Assembly (NCBI RefSeq): GCF_016097555.1
Contig: NC_054712.1
Location: 37,556,954-37,620,953, forward strand
DNA: 64,000 nucleotides
Source of the DNA: Gigantopelta aegis
Taxonomy: Eukaryota > Mollusca > Gastropoda > Neomphalida > Peltospiridae
Direction of reading: 5' to 3'
Position 1 is the stretch's first letter, and every line of letters begins with the position of its first letter. Below, in pieces: positions 46,433 to 56,727 of the stretch. The notes under the pieces were generated by a model, which had not been told where the DNA came from, ran no database searches, and was given only the letters and a program-made list of their open reading frames with translations. A program made the position numbers and the translations under genes.

Positions 46433-46611
46433 TCAGCCAAATAGCTGTAGACCCTAAGTTTACAACTCGAACATGAAACGGTTCGTTCTGAACACGAACT
46501 AGAGTGTTTATAACCATCGAATTCGCAGATAAATATCCCGACTTACCTTTCATTTGCTCCACCACAGCATAGCCACCTGAATTGTGCTTGTCGGTTTGAT
46601 AGATAGCATCA

Positions 46612-46678
46612 ATTACAGCACCATATAACGGTAAATAAAATGTGTTGAGTGCGTTGTTACATAAAGCATTTCTTTCAA
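46612..46678 (+). mobile_element. SINE tail A fragment in the gypsy remnant
   Basis: caccatataacggtaaataa to gttacataaagcatttctt. Flanking aattacagcag(c/t)a(g/c) on both sides may be a target duplication. Confidence 0.8.
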
Positions 46679-47190
46679 TTACAGCAGCAGACTCAGCTGG
46701 AATGCAGGCTGGGTGCTCTCCAGTAATTTTGACTGTACCTAAGACGCTTTTTGCTTGTTTGGCAGTCTGTAGACTTGTTATCCAGCTTTGATGTACCGAC
46801 CTGTTAGTCAGTTTCCTGAAGAAATTCTTACCGAGGTCTTCAGCCAGAAATTCTCCACATTGGCTAATAACGTTCATCCCCAATATGTATGGTACTTGCT
46901 CCCTTCATAGCCATGTGGCTTGGTCTTTGTATCTGTTCACAACCAAGATTCCTCTGTCAGAAACTAATTTGCCTAGTGCTTCGATATCCAGTTCAATATA
47001 TTCACAGTTGGGAATATCCAGTCCATTGACAGCCTTGGGCGAGAGCCATCTTTGTTTCACAAGGAGCTCAATATCAAGTGGGGCAAAGTTGTTGTTGAAG
47101 AAATCCTCGGTTATGGTAGTTACCATTGAACCAGTATCTAACAAACAATCAACTTGGATACCTCCCATAGATACTTAACTACGGAACAGT

Positions 47191-47887
47191 CAGCAACTGT
47201 TCTGGCAAATACTTGATCAGAAACAGTATCAAAAAGAGAGTAAGAAAATTATCTCAGTAATTCACCTTCCTTCTGTGATCGATCAAAAAATATTCCTCCT
47301 TCCTATCATTCCCTCCCTTCCCTCCCTATACCATCATCATTCTACGCCCTCGCTTGCTGTATGGATAACTCTGGGGTGGTCGAGATGGGGGGGCGCCGTG
47401 GTAGGGTGTTTTTGGGTCCAGTAGGGCGTAGGCGGTTTCGACCGGTAGAATGCCTGTTAGGAGGCCTCCACTTCCCGGCACTTCCGTCCCATGGAAATCC
47501 GGACCAGCTAACTTGGGCTACCCGCCTGTTGGAACGCCGACCGGATTGGACGCGATGCCTTCCCCTTTGCGAATCCCTAGCCTCCAGGGCTCTAACTTAG
47601 TAAATAAATATAATGTTTAAGTAAATTATATTAAATATATTAAAATAATTTTCAGTTTTTTTAGATGAGCCCGACTGAAAACTGCACCAACTAAATTTAT
47701 ATTTAAATCCATAACATAAATAATTACTCTTTTTTTCCTTTCTACTGTTCCTTTGAAATTAAGTATATTAATTGTATATATACCCCCCCCCCCTTTTTTT
47801 TCTTTCTTTTACCATTAAAATTTCTAAAACTCCCCCAGCATCTCAACTACTCCCTACTCCCCACCCCCTTCCTGCCCCGGAACCACT
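47191..47887. other. no gene recognised; GC-rich block at 47340-47600
   Basis: 47340-47600 is GC-rich and ends gggctctaacttagtaaataaa followed by AT-rich sequence, like the 3' end of a retroposon. Not classified. Confidence 0.4.
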
Positions 47888-47890
47888 CAC

Positions 47891-48330
47891 TGGCTATGTC
47901 AGTGACTGGATCCGGGGTAGGCGTGCCTGAACCTATATTGGATATGGGCACGTAAATAGAGTTCCCAGTCCCAGTCCCTGGCTATGTCAGTGACTGGATC
48001 CGGGGTAGGTGTGCCTGAACCTATATTGGATATGGGCACGTAAATAGAGTTCCCAGTCCCAGTCCCTGGCTATGTCAGTGACTGGATCCGGGGTAGGCGT
48101 GCCTGAACCTATATTGGATATGGGCACGTAAATAGAGTTCCCAGTCCCAGTCCCTGGCTATGTCAGTGACTGGATCCGGGGTAGGCGTGCCTGAACCTAT
48201 ATTGGATATGGGCACGTAAATAGAGTTCCCAGTCCCAGTCCCTGGCTATGTCAGTGACTGGATCCGGGGTAGGCGTGCCTGAACCTTTATTGGATATGGG
48301 CACGTAAATAGAGTTCCCAGTCCCAGTCCC
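47891..48330. repeat. 5 x 88-bp tandem array within a SINE-like element
   Basis: Units start at 47891, 47979, 48067, 48155 and 48243, each beginning tggctatgtcagtgactgg and ending near cccagtcccagtccc. Nearly identical, so recent expansion or homogenisation. Confidence 0.96.
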
Positions 48331-48440
48331 TGGGTTGTCATGCCACAAACTGAACAGTTCAGGCCCTTTTAAGGGCCCGACGGGCAACCTAGGGAGACCA
48401 ACTCCGACCAGGTCTTAACCGCTGAGCTACTCTCGGCCTA
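48331..48440 (-). mobile_element. tRNA-like head of the SINE carrying the 88-bp array
   Basis: On the minus strand ggccgagagtagctcagcgg and ttaagacctgg form an A-box-like start, followed by a weak B-box region. The array lies in the body or tail of this element. Confidence 0.6.
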
Positions 48441-48546
48441 CTAATATCTAAACCTACTCATAGCTCCTACCCTTTCCATTAGATCTACCGTTCGAAATTG
48501 CGCCTAACTTCCTTCATCGAAAACGCGCACCCTTTCTCTTTGAACT

Positions 48547-49012
48547 TAATCCTACGGGTAGTACTATACCAAATAACTTCCGGCTGTGTCAAAGTTCGAG
48601 GTGCACCCAACTTTTGATAGAGAAGTGAACACCACAAGTCCTGTGATTGGTTATAAATGTGAGTGTGTTGGTTGTAAAAAATAATAGTTTCATCTGGGTA
48701 AAATAAATGTGCAATTTTATTTCATCTAGTACCAATGTGTCAAGTAGCCTTGTGCTTGAAACATGTATGGGGTACCTGTAAAAAAAAGTACTCGAATTTT
48801 GTGCGAAACTAGGGTAGTCATAGACGCTACCCGTTATCTCAGAAACGAGCAGCTTGACCCCCATTTTTTTCTGATTCACTTTAAGTGTAAGGGGTGGTAG
48901 TATTTATATCCGTGGCGTTTATGTCGGTTGATACGTTGCAGTTAGGAGTTTTAGCCGCATATGTTACTATTGTCGTCTATGGGATTTGATTTGGTAGTAT
49001 ACACCCTACGGG
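48547..49012. mobile_element. MITE, family ggtgtatactaccaaat
   Basis: Ends gggtagtactataccaaata and tttggtagtatacaccc, bounded by TAC on both sides. A 96-codon minus-strand frame inside is preserved in the copy at 57004 but damaged in the two more diverged copies, so I do not treat it as a gene. Confidence 0.85.
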
Positions 49013-49609
49013 ACATTCCAAATTCCATAGTACCAAACCCCCCTCCCCATGCTACCGACCACGGTCGGGCTGCTGGTGCTCCCTTGCACTTTCCGGCGCA
49101 GGAGGTCCCTCCTCCACCCTCTCCCCACCTTTCCTGTCTTGGACAGAGAAACTGACCAAGGCCGGTACCTGTGCCGATGACAGGCGTGCGCTACAACAAC
49201 TTGCTCTGAACGTGCACGTTAATCATTAGTCCAGTCCAGTCCAGGACGTCGAAGGTTGTTCTTTCGTTCGTACGCGGTATGACAAGCAAGCATTAAAATA
49301 GTCCGGGATCCAAGGGCTTGAAATTTGGATGGATCTGACTCCGCACAACATACTTTTGTTTTGCTATTTATTTGTTACAACAGACCTTCAGGGTAAACAA
49401 TTGGGTGGTCTGCTTTGCTGGAAACATTTCAAACAAAACATATGACCATATATTCCTGTATACTGTTTTCTGTTAAATCGCGGGCTTTATTGAATCGGGG
49501 CATTTAAGATTTCATCAACTGTTTTAACAATTAACCCACCTAGAGTTTAATTACTTTCCCAGTTGGACAAGCAGAACTACAGACAGCAGCCAGCCATGAA
49601 AATTGAGAG

Positions 49610-49612
<3 letters not shown>
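49013..49612. other. no gene recognised
   Basis: Unique sequence; a short CCCCTCCCC-rich patch near 49040-49130. Confidence 0.45.

Positions 49613-49615
<3 letters not shown>

Positions 49616-49668
<53 letters not shown>
49616..49668. repeat. (TA)n microsatellite
   Basis: About 25 TA units. Confidence 0.95.
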
Positions 49669-49671
<3 letters not shown>

Positions 49672-49792
49672 CGAAGAGAATATCCAGGAAGAGAGAAAGA
49701 CGTTTGGGGCCAACTCTCTATGTCATTCATATATCACTCTTGCTGGATAGTCTCTTTGAATAAGCCGCTCCTTTTTTAGTAAATTTAAGAAA

Positions 49793-50042
<250 letters not shown>

Positions 50043-50160
50043 ATATTTTAGTCGTTAAAAAGGCTCTAGTAGTCGAAAACATCTTACAATAACAAACAAA
50101 TTCAGGATGGTCTGTTTAAAAATCACAAAAATACCTAAATATGAGTAAATCTGCTAATCA

Positions 50161-50166
50161 TTTATT
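50161..50166 (-). terminator. polyadenylation signal AATAAA of the cysteine-knot gene
   Basis: Canonical AATAAA on the minus strand about 119 bases below the stop codon at 50285. It supports exon D as the last exon, with a 3'UTR of roughly 140 bases. Confidence 0.55.
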
Positions 50167-50284
50167 TGCATTAAAAGATTCATGACGAATTTCCTTCTAC
50201 ACTGATTTTTGAAGAACAGAATGAAGTTCGCTCGTGTCTGCGTTCAGCTTTTCGTTTGGTCAGTCACGTGACATTTTTGGAAAA

Positions 50285-50380
50285 CTAGTTGCATTTGCTG
50301 TATAGACCATACTGTCGACAACGTCCATTGCAACACCTTCTGATCCCGTTTTGTGTACACCGTTCACCTCGTCTGATACA
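50285..50380 (-). CDS. cysteine-knot-like module exon D (terminal)
   Basis: Last exon of the proposed gene. The acceptor is cttgttatttcag (AG at 50382-50381) and the exon opens in phase 0 on a Cys codon. It encodes 31 residues with six cysteines spaced C-x6-C-x7-CC-x3-C-x8-C, then one Asn and a stop. This is the framework of inhibitor-cystine-knot peptides, seen in antimicrobial knottins and in many secreted channel-active peptides. The module is strongly basic (Arg-rich). Its last loop is longer than in modules A-C, and there is no Gly-rich tail. Function is unknown; homology to a named family is not shown. Confidence 0.75.
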   Translation of the reverse strand, partial: CIRRGERCTQNGIRRCCNGRCRQYGLYSKCN

Positions 50381-50414
50381 CTGAAATAACAAGCATTCTT
50401 TCAGAATTTCTGAG

Positions 50415-50886
50415 AGTACTGCTAAAGGTTGTACTATACCAAATAAAATCCCATAGGCGACCATGTTAATGTTTGTGTTTAAAAACACTATATGCAATAT
50501 ATTAACCAAACTATGACCCATAAATATCAGTACTACCACCACTACCTCAAAGTATTAACTGAAGAAAATGGTACCTTTCATGGCTCATTTTCGGTATAAC
50601 CAGATGTTTTTACAACACCCCTAGTTTCGCACAAAATTTTAGTACTTTCTTTTTGTTAAAAGTACTCCATACATGTTTCAAGCACAAAGCTACTTGACAC
50701 AGTGGTACTAGATGAAATAAAACTGCATACATTTTTAGCCCAGAGGAAACTAATTTTATTTTACAACTAACACACTCACATTTATAACCAATCACAAGAC
50801 TTGTGGTGTTAACTTCTCTAACAAAAGTTCCGTGCACCTCCAACTGTGACCCAGCCGGAAGTTATTTGGTTTAGTATAACCTAAAG
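50415..50886. mobile_element. MITE, family ggtgtatactaccaaat, in the C-D intron
   Basis: Ends ggttgtactataccaaata and tttggtttagtataacc, flanked by CTAAA on both sides. It sits 35 bases from exon D. Confidence 0.85.
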
Positions 50887-51118
50887 CAATACATATCCCC
50901 TACCGGGGCCAACAAATTTCCGTATCAAGGGCCATAAATCTTGTCAGAAATGGGTAAATCGCCATGAAAGTCAACCTTGATCTGTAACAGTGCGTGTTAC
51001 ATCTGTACACAAATTTGCAATATCTCAAGGCATTGTGAAGAAACATCTGGAATACTATATACATGGGACAAACGGACGGACGGACAGAGGACCAACAAAC
51101 CGTTTAATTAGATAGGGG

Positions 51119-51322
51119 AAGGGGCGGGATGTAGCCCAGTAAAGCGGTCGATGTGGGATCGATGTGAGCCCATATATACTAAAAGCCGTGGTATTGCTAT
51201 CCTCTCTATGGGATGGTGCATATAAAATATCCTTTGCTACTAATGGAAAAAAGGTAGCAGGTTTCCTCTCTAAAACTGTATATAAATATTACCAAATGTT
51301 TGACATCCAATAGCTATTTCTT
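51119..51322 (+). mobile_element. SINE, head 1, tail B truncated
   Basis: aggggcgggatgtagcccag head with internal deletion, body, and the start of tail B (gtttgacatccaatagc). A second decayed body piece follows to about 51440. Confidence 0.8.
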
Positions 51323-51545
51323 TTTGACTAAGGGAAAAGGGTTCTTGTTGCTAATGGAAAACTATTCCTCGAATAATATGTATCAGGATTACCAAATGTT
51401 TCATATGCAAATCAATTGCTCTAGTCAAGTGAAAAATAAACAAATTACCTTTAAGGATTTGTTCAAAGGAGAAAGAAAGGAATGAAATGTTTGTTAATCG
51501 ACCCTGTATATTTTAAACTTGCATTTCGATTATTTGAGAGAGAAG

Positions 51546-51778
51546 GGGGGGGGGGGGGGGGGGGGGGAAGGGGAAAGAAAGAAAGAACGAAATGAGAAAG
51601 GAAAGGACAGACAGAGTGAGAGAGAGAAAAAGAAAAGAAAGAATGAATGAGCCAGAGAGAGAGGGGGGAGCAAAGAGACAGACAAAGAGAGAGGGAGGAG
51701 AGAAGAGACGGGAACAAAGGGAGGCAGAGTGACAGACGGAGCCAGAAAGAACGAAAGAAAGATAATGAGAGATTGACT

Positions 51779-51838
<60 letters not shown>

Positions 51839-51858
51839 AGAGAGAGGGAGAGAGAGAG

Positions 51859-51922
<64 letters not shown>

Positions 51923-51938
51923 GAGAGAGAGAGAGAGA

Positions 51939-51973
<35 letters not shown>

Positions 51974-52060
51974 CAGACAGAGAGAGACAGACAGAGATAA
52001 GACAGAGACAGAGACAGAAAGACGAGGGAGAGAGACAGAGATAGAGACAGAAAGAGTCGT
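51546..52060. repeat. poly-G and (GA)n compound microsatellite
   Basis: 22 G at about 51546-51567, then GA-rich sequence with long perfect GA blocks at about 51781-51832 and 51864-51918. Confidence 0.95.
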
Positions 52061-52114
52061 TAAATCGCTCTGGATGGAAGCCGGTATCGAAAATGTTTTA
52101 ACATAAAAACTCAC

Positions 52115-52228
52115 CCCAATAATACCGCCATTTCCGCCATTTCTTCTCTCGCATCTATTTCGTCGACATCTCATATTGCTACAACACCTACGTCCGTTGT
52201 TGTTACATTTCCTACCTTGACCGATGCA
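52115..52228 (-). CDS. cysteine-knot-like module exon C
   Basis: Acceptor acaattttcag (AG at 52230-52229); opens in phase 0 on a Cys codon. Encodes 38 residues with cysteines spaced C-x6-C-x6-CC-x4-C-x4-C, then Glu-Arg-Arg and an Asn/Gly-rich tail (NGGNGGIIG). The exon ends ATTATTGGG with a consensus gtgagt donor at 52114, also phase 0, so it is a symmetric 0-0 exon that can be joined or skipped without a frameshift. The Arg-Arg just after the last Cys is a possible convertase site. Confidence 0.78.
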
Positions 52229-52312
52229 CTGAAAATTGTTTGACCAAAAAATGATCGTCTACATCTTACTTCTGTAATATGTCAAAATTTTCAAATATTC
52301 TACAATCTGTAA

Positions 52313-52329
52313 TCATCATTATCATCTCT

Positions 52330-52362
<33 letters not shown>

Positions 52363-52500
52363 TTTAACAATAACATCATCATCTGACAATAATCTTCATC
52401 ATCATTAACAACAGCATCATCATCACCATCATCATCATAACCGTCATCATTATCATCATTTTTAACAACAACATCATCATCAGCTGACATAATAATGATC
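52313..52500. repeat. (CAT)n microsatellite
   Basis: CAT/TCA trinucleotides with interruptions, in the intron between modules B and C. Confidence 0.92.
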
Positions 52501-53011
52501 ATCATCACCATCAGATCGCGGTTGGAGAGACAAGGACTGGGATGTGGAGGTGGACAGCGAAAGAAGTTGAAAGATAGGAGTTATCAGATCGGGAAGAAAT
52601 GAGATGGAATTCAAAGATGGGAAACGAAAGGATGCAGTGGTGGTGGTGGTGGAGGGGAAATATATCTGCAACCGCACGAATATGATCACTATTATGATTA
52701 TGCAGGACTTTAGGAACGGTATCTGGGGTTAGGGGCACAATCCGTATAATTATGCACGCTTTTTTTTTTCGCTTTTTTTTTGGTAGGGGGTCGAGGGTAC
52801 CAAAAAGGAGTTTGAAATGTTTGATAATAGTGTGTGGTGGGTGTGGGTAATTTTTGGCATGCTTCCATCAGAGAACTGCACGTCAATCGTGGGTACAACC
52901 TCTGACTTCGCCAGAGAGTCCTGTCGACGACAGGGATTTTGATAATTGCGAACGGCCCGGCCCCTTAACTAAATGAAAAGCTGTTTTAACATTGCGGCAA
53001 AGAGTACCAAC

Positions 53012-53134
53012 CCCTCCTCCTATTCCGCCGCCTCCCCCGTTGTTTCGCCTCTGGCATCTATTCTGTCGACAGGCGAGGTTCCCACAACACTTGGGATATC
53101 CTAATTGCTTACAATACTGACCTCGAGATTGACA
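53012..53134 (-). CDS. cysteine-knot-like module exon B
   Basis: Acceptor ttcatttccag (AG at 53136-53135), phase 0, first codon Cys. Cysteine spacing C-x6-C-x7-CC-x4-C-x4-C, then Gln-Arg-Arg-Asn-Asn and a Gly-rich tail (GGGGGIGGG). By alignment with exon C the donor should follow GGAGGAGGG, but here it reads gttggt instead of gtgagt, a weak site. If unspliced, the frame continues 43 more codons to a stop at 52883. Module B differs from A by two residues in loop 2 (LGYPK versus MGNPK). Confidence 0.72.
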
Positions 53135-53239
53135 CTGGAAATGAAAATGAAAGTATAAAACCAACTATAATAATTTGAATAAGCTGAGCACGCGAAGTGT
53201 ATTCCAGAGGAGCACTGTTAGTGAAATTCGAAAAGAAGA

Positions 53240-53552
53240 AGTTTTTGTTTTGTTTAACGACACCACTAGAGTACATTAATGTATTAACCATCGGCTATTG
53301 CATATCAAACATTTTGTATTTCTGACATATAGTCTTAGAGAGGAAACCCGGTAAAAAAAAATTCCATTAGCAGCTAGGGATGTTTTATATGCAACATTCC
53401 ACAGATAGAATAGCACATACCACGGCCTATGATATACCAATCGTGGAGCACAGGCTGGAACGAAGGTGATGGGCCTATCGACGGGGATCGATTTCACATT
53501 GACCGCGCATGAAGCGAGCGCTTTAACACTGGGCTACGTCCCGTCCCTCCAA
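53240..53552 (-). mobile_element. SINE, tail B with head 1 (duplication copy 1)
   Basis: tttgttttgtttaacgacacc to gctttaacactgggctacgtcc. Same insertion as 55362-55665. Confidence 0.88.
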
Positions 53553-53749
53553 CGACAAAAAAAAATTGAAATAATTTGGCCAAAGGTCATTCCAGATGTA
53601 TTTATTTTTACAATGTTTTATATTTAAACATGTTGAGATAAAATAACGTTTTAAAAATGATGAAAGAGAAGAATGTGTGTTGGAACAAACGGAAGTCTTG
53701 ATACGGCTGAAAACTCTTTTTAAGTTCATAAACATGGTTAATATTAATA

Positions 53750-53967
53750 CTAGGTTAATATTCATTTTACTTCCTAACGAAATATTTTTTCGTATGTACG
53801 AAATTATTTGAAGACAAAATCCAGTTTGGGCTTCTAACAAATATTAAGACGATCAGAAACACATTGAATATACAGAAACTGATATTCTAAACAAGAAAAT
53901 TAACCGTAGAATTATTTTATTAGTCGAAAACATCTTCCAAGGCAGCAAACTCAGGAATGTCCCTTTA
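53750..53967. mobile_element. fold-back MITE, right part
   Basis: aggttaatattcattttact, central ttcgtatgtacgaa, right end ctcaggaatgtcccttt. Flanked on both sides by a direct 100-bp duplication (53634-53735 and 53968-54068). Confidence 0.8.
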
Positions 53968-54169
53968 AGATAAGATAGCGTTTTAAAAATGATGAAAGAG
54001 AAGAATGTGTGTTGGAACAAACGGAAGTCTTGATACGGCTGAAAACTCTTTTTAAGTTCATAAACATGCGCAGATTCACATTCTGTTTAACATTCTAAAC
54101 GTATATACAGAGTTGATTTCGTTTGTTATATATAGAAAAACTCGAGTTCTTATGGTTATCTTCTAAAAC

Positions 54170-54430
54170 AGGCCTCGGTGGTGTCGTGGTTAAGTCATCG
54201 GACATAAGGCTGGTAGGTACAGGGTTCGCAGCCCAGTACCGGCTCCCATGCAGAGCGAGTTTTAACGACTCAATGGGTATGTGTAAGACCACTACACCCT
54301 CTTCTCTCTCACTAACCACTAACAGCTATCCTAGACAGACAGCCCAGAGAGCTGAGGTGTGTGCCAAGGACAACGTGTTTGAACTTTAATGGGATATAAG
54401 CACGAAAATAAGCTGAAATGTAATGAAATG
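54170..54430 (+). mobile_element. SINE, head 2 with tail C (intact reference)
   Basis: aggcctcggtggtgtcgtgg head; body includes gagcgagttttaacgactc, which is the uninterrupted version of the site hit by a MITE in copy 2. Confidence 0.88.
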
Positions 54431-54467
54431 AAAAAGATCTTCTAAATATTCACCACAACGTAATATA

Positions 54468-54991
54468 TACTCTTCAAAACAGTAGGGGAACTCTAATAAG
54501 AATTTACAATTGCCAAAATTGTAAGGTATATTAGCTGTGGGGAATGGTTATATGATAATAGTGAATTAAATGGGTAAACATTACAACCGGTAGTTCAGCA
54601 TTACAGTAGGTTTTATGACCACTAAAGATCTTGAAGGACGATTGGGGTTAGAAGTGAAATTTGAAAGTTGACGCTTTTTTATCAGTGAATCGCAAATTCA
54701 AACAATAAAAAATTATTAAAAACAAAACTGTATGATCAACAGAATAAAAACATATTGACAGAAATAATGTTTCACAGTGATTAATGGAAATTCCTGGAAA
54801 TTGTCAAAATCAAGAATGACACCCCACGGACGTTGTACGGGGCAACTGCGTGATGCATATGCAAACTATGGAATAGGTTTCGGTGTGCTGATAAACAGAC
54901 CTGAATGTTCTTTACTAGGATGTCTGTGGTCAAAACATATGTTCGGTCTAAGATTAATATTTCAGGTTCCCCTACCTTTTTTGAAGAGTAT
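54468..54991. mobile_element. 0.52-kb TIR element tactcttcaaaa, copy 1
   Basis: Inverted ends tactcttcaaaacagtagggg and cccctaccttttttgaagagta. Non-autonomous. Copy 2 is at 57826-58357; fragments are at 10782 and 36330. Confidence 0.85.
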
Positions 54992-55156
54992 TCATTGACG
55001 TTGTGTTGTCTAGAGTATGACTCGTCCTATGTGGCATTCGTTAGTGTGAAATTAATAAGAGAGTCCTGTCGACGACAGGGCGTTTGATAATTGCGAACGG
55101 CCCGGTCCCTTAACTAAATGAAAAACTGTTTTAACACTGCGGTAAAGAGTACCAAC

Positions 55157-55279
55157 CCCTCCTCCTATTCCGCCGCCTCCCCCGTTGTTTCGCCTCTGGC
55201 ATCTATTCTGTCGACAGGCGAGGTTCCCACAACACTTGGGATTACCCATTTGCTTACAATACTGACCTCGAGATTGACA
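55157..55279 (-). CDS. cysteine-knot-like module exon A
   Basis: Paralogue of exon B within the tandem duplication. Acceptor ttcatttccag (AG at 55281-55280), phase 0, first codon Cys. Cysteines C-x6-C-x7-CC-x4-C-x4-C, then Gln-Arg-Arg and a Gly-rich tail. The predicted donor is the same weak gttggt; without splicing, the frame stops at 55052. All six Cys codons and the acceptor are preserved between A and B, while the read-through part differs (an extra Cys in B is Tyr in A). That suggests constraint on the module but not on the extension. Confidence 0.72.
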
Positions 55280-55361
55280 CTGGAAATGAAAATGAAAGTA
55301 TAAAACCAACTATAACAATTTGAATAAGCTGAGCACGCGAAATTCGAAATTCGAAAAGAAG

Positions 55362-55665
55362 GAGTTTTTGTTTTGTTTAACGACACCACTAGAGCACATT
55401 AATGTATTAATCATCGGCTATTGCATATCAAACATTTTGTATTTCTGACATATAGTATTAGAGAGGAAACCCGGTAAAAAATTTTTTCCATTAGCAGCCA
55501 GGGATGTTTTATATGCAACATTCCACAGATAGAATAGCATATACCGCGGCCTATGATATACCAGTCGTGGAGCACAGGCTGGAACGACGGGGATGGGCCT
55601 ATCGACGGGGATCGATTTCACACTGACCGCTCATGAAGTGAGCACTTTAACACTGGGCTACGACA
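55362..55665 (-). mobile_element. SINE, tail B with head 1 (duplication copy 2)
   Basis: Counterpart of 53240-53552. Confidence 0.88.
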
Positions 55666-55742
55666 AAACAAAATTTGAAATAATTTGGCCAAAGTTCATT
55701 CCAAATGTATTTATCTGTACATGTTTTATATTTAAAACATGT

Positions 55743-56520
55743 TAAAGGGACATTCCTGAGTTTGCTGCAAGGTTTTAAGATGTTATCGACTAATAAAATA
55801 GTTCTACGATTAAACTTACATATTAAATATATTTTCTAGTTTAGAATATTAGTGGCTGTATATTAAACGTGTTTCTGATCGTTCTAATATTTGTACTAGG
55901 TTAATATTCATTTTACTTCCTAAAGAAATATGTTTTCGTATGTACGAAATTATTTGAAGACGAAATCCAGTTTGGGCTTCTAACAAATATTAAGACGATC
56001 AGAAACACATTGAATATGCAGACACTGATATTCTAAACAAGAAAATATATTTAAAGGGACACTCCTGAGTTTCCTGCATTGTAAAATGTTTCCGACTAAT
56101 AAAATAGTTCTACGATTAAACTTACATATTAAATATATTTTCTTGTTTAGAATATCAGTGTCTGTATATTCAATGTGTTTTTGGTCGTCTTAATATTTGT
56201 AACAAGCCCAAACTGGATTTTGTCTTCAAATAATTTCGTACGTACGAAACAAATTATATTTTTGGAAATAAAATTCAATTTAACCTAGGACAAATATTAG
56301 AACGATTAGAAATACGTTTCATAAACAGCCACTAATGTTTTATGCAGAAAAATATATTTGATATGTAATTACAACCGTTAAAAACTCTCTGTTAGTCGAT
56401 AACATCTTAAAAATTGCAGCAAAGTCAGGAATGTCTCACTAATATGTAAGTTTAACCGTAGAAATATTTTATTAGTCGAAAATATCTTACAATACAGCAA
56501 ACTCAGGAATGTCCCTTTAA
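55743..56520. mobile_element. fold-back MITE with another copy of its own family inside
   Basis: Outer element: left part 55743-56053, right part 56438-56520 (tatgtaagtttaaccgtaga... ctcaggaatgtcccttt). Inner element: 56054-56437, complete, with ends aaagggacactcctgag and caggaatgtctcac. It is inserted at TA in atatatttaatatg. Confidence 0.88.
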
Positions 56521-56727
56521 GATAAGATAGCGTTTTAAAAATGATAAAAGAGAAGAATGTGTGTTAGAACAAACGGAAGTCTTGATACGGCTGAAAACTC
56601 TTTTTAAGTTCATAAACATACGCGGATTCACTTTCTGTTTAACATTCTAAACGTATATACAGAGTTGATTTCGTTTGTTATATATATATAGAAAAACTCG
56701 AGTCCTTATGGTTATCTTCTAAAACAG

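Larger units (their letters stand above)
43545..47190 (-). pseudogene. degenerate Ty3/gypsy LTR-retrotransposon pol region
   Basis: An old retrotransposon copy on the minus strand with many stops and frameshifts. In order: aspartic protease (47168 downward, CLLDTGSMVT); a protease-RT spacer; RT from about 46110 (QPYRRIPPSQYEEVKEHI, VDYRRLNAKTRK, FTTLDMASEYNQV); RT palm (45631-45164), where the catalytic box reads FLDAIVVYA in place of a D-D, so the active site is lost; YLGHVISRDG and FLGFANYYRRYVKGFS; RNase H (ETDALSHGQN, then after the SINE TIYTDNNPLNHLG); integrase HHCC zinc finger (about 43950-43770) and the first integrase core Asp (VVAMDF). It ends near 43545. No gag, LTRs or env-like gene were recognised. 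Inactive. Confidence 0.9.
52909..55060. repeat. tandem segmental duplication, copy 1 (carries module B)
   Basis: Starts agagtcctgtcgacgacagg and ends with gtgtgaaattaataag, directly joined to the start of copy 2. It contains module exon B, a SINE, a MITE remnant, a second SINE and the tactcttcaaaa-ended element, in the same order as copy 2. Confidence 0.93.

Noticed and set aside
48589..48879. 96-codon frame repeated almost identically at 57042-57332
   Set aside because: Both lie inside copies of the ggtgtatactaccaaat MITE; other copies (41583, 50415) do not keep the frame, and there is no transposase motif.
51530..52174. 214-codon Ser-Leu-rich minus-strand frame continuing from module exon C
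   Set aside because: Read-through past the consensus gtgagt donor at 52114 into a GA microsatellite.
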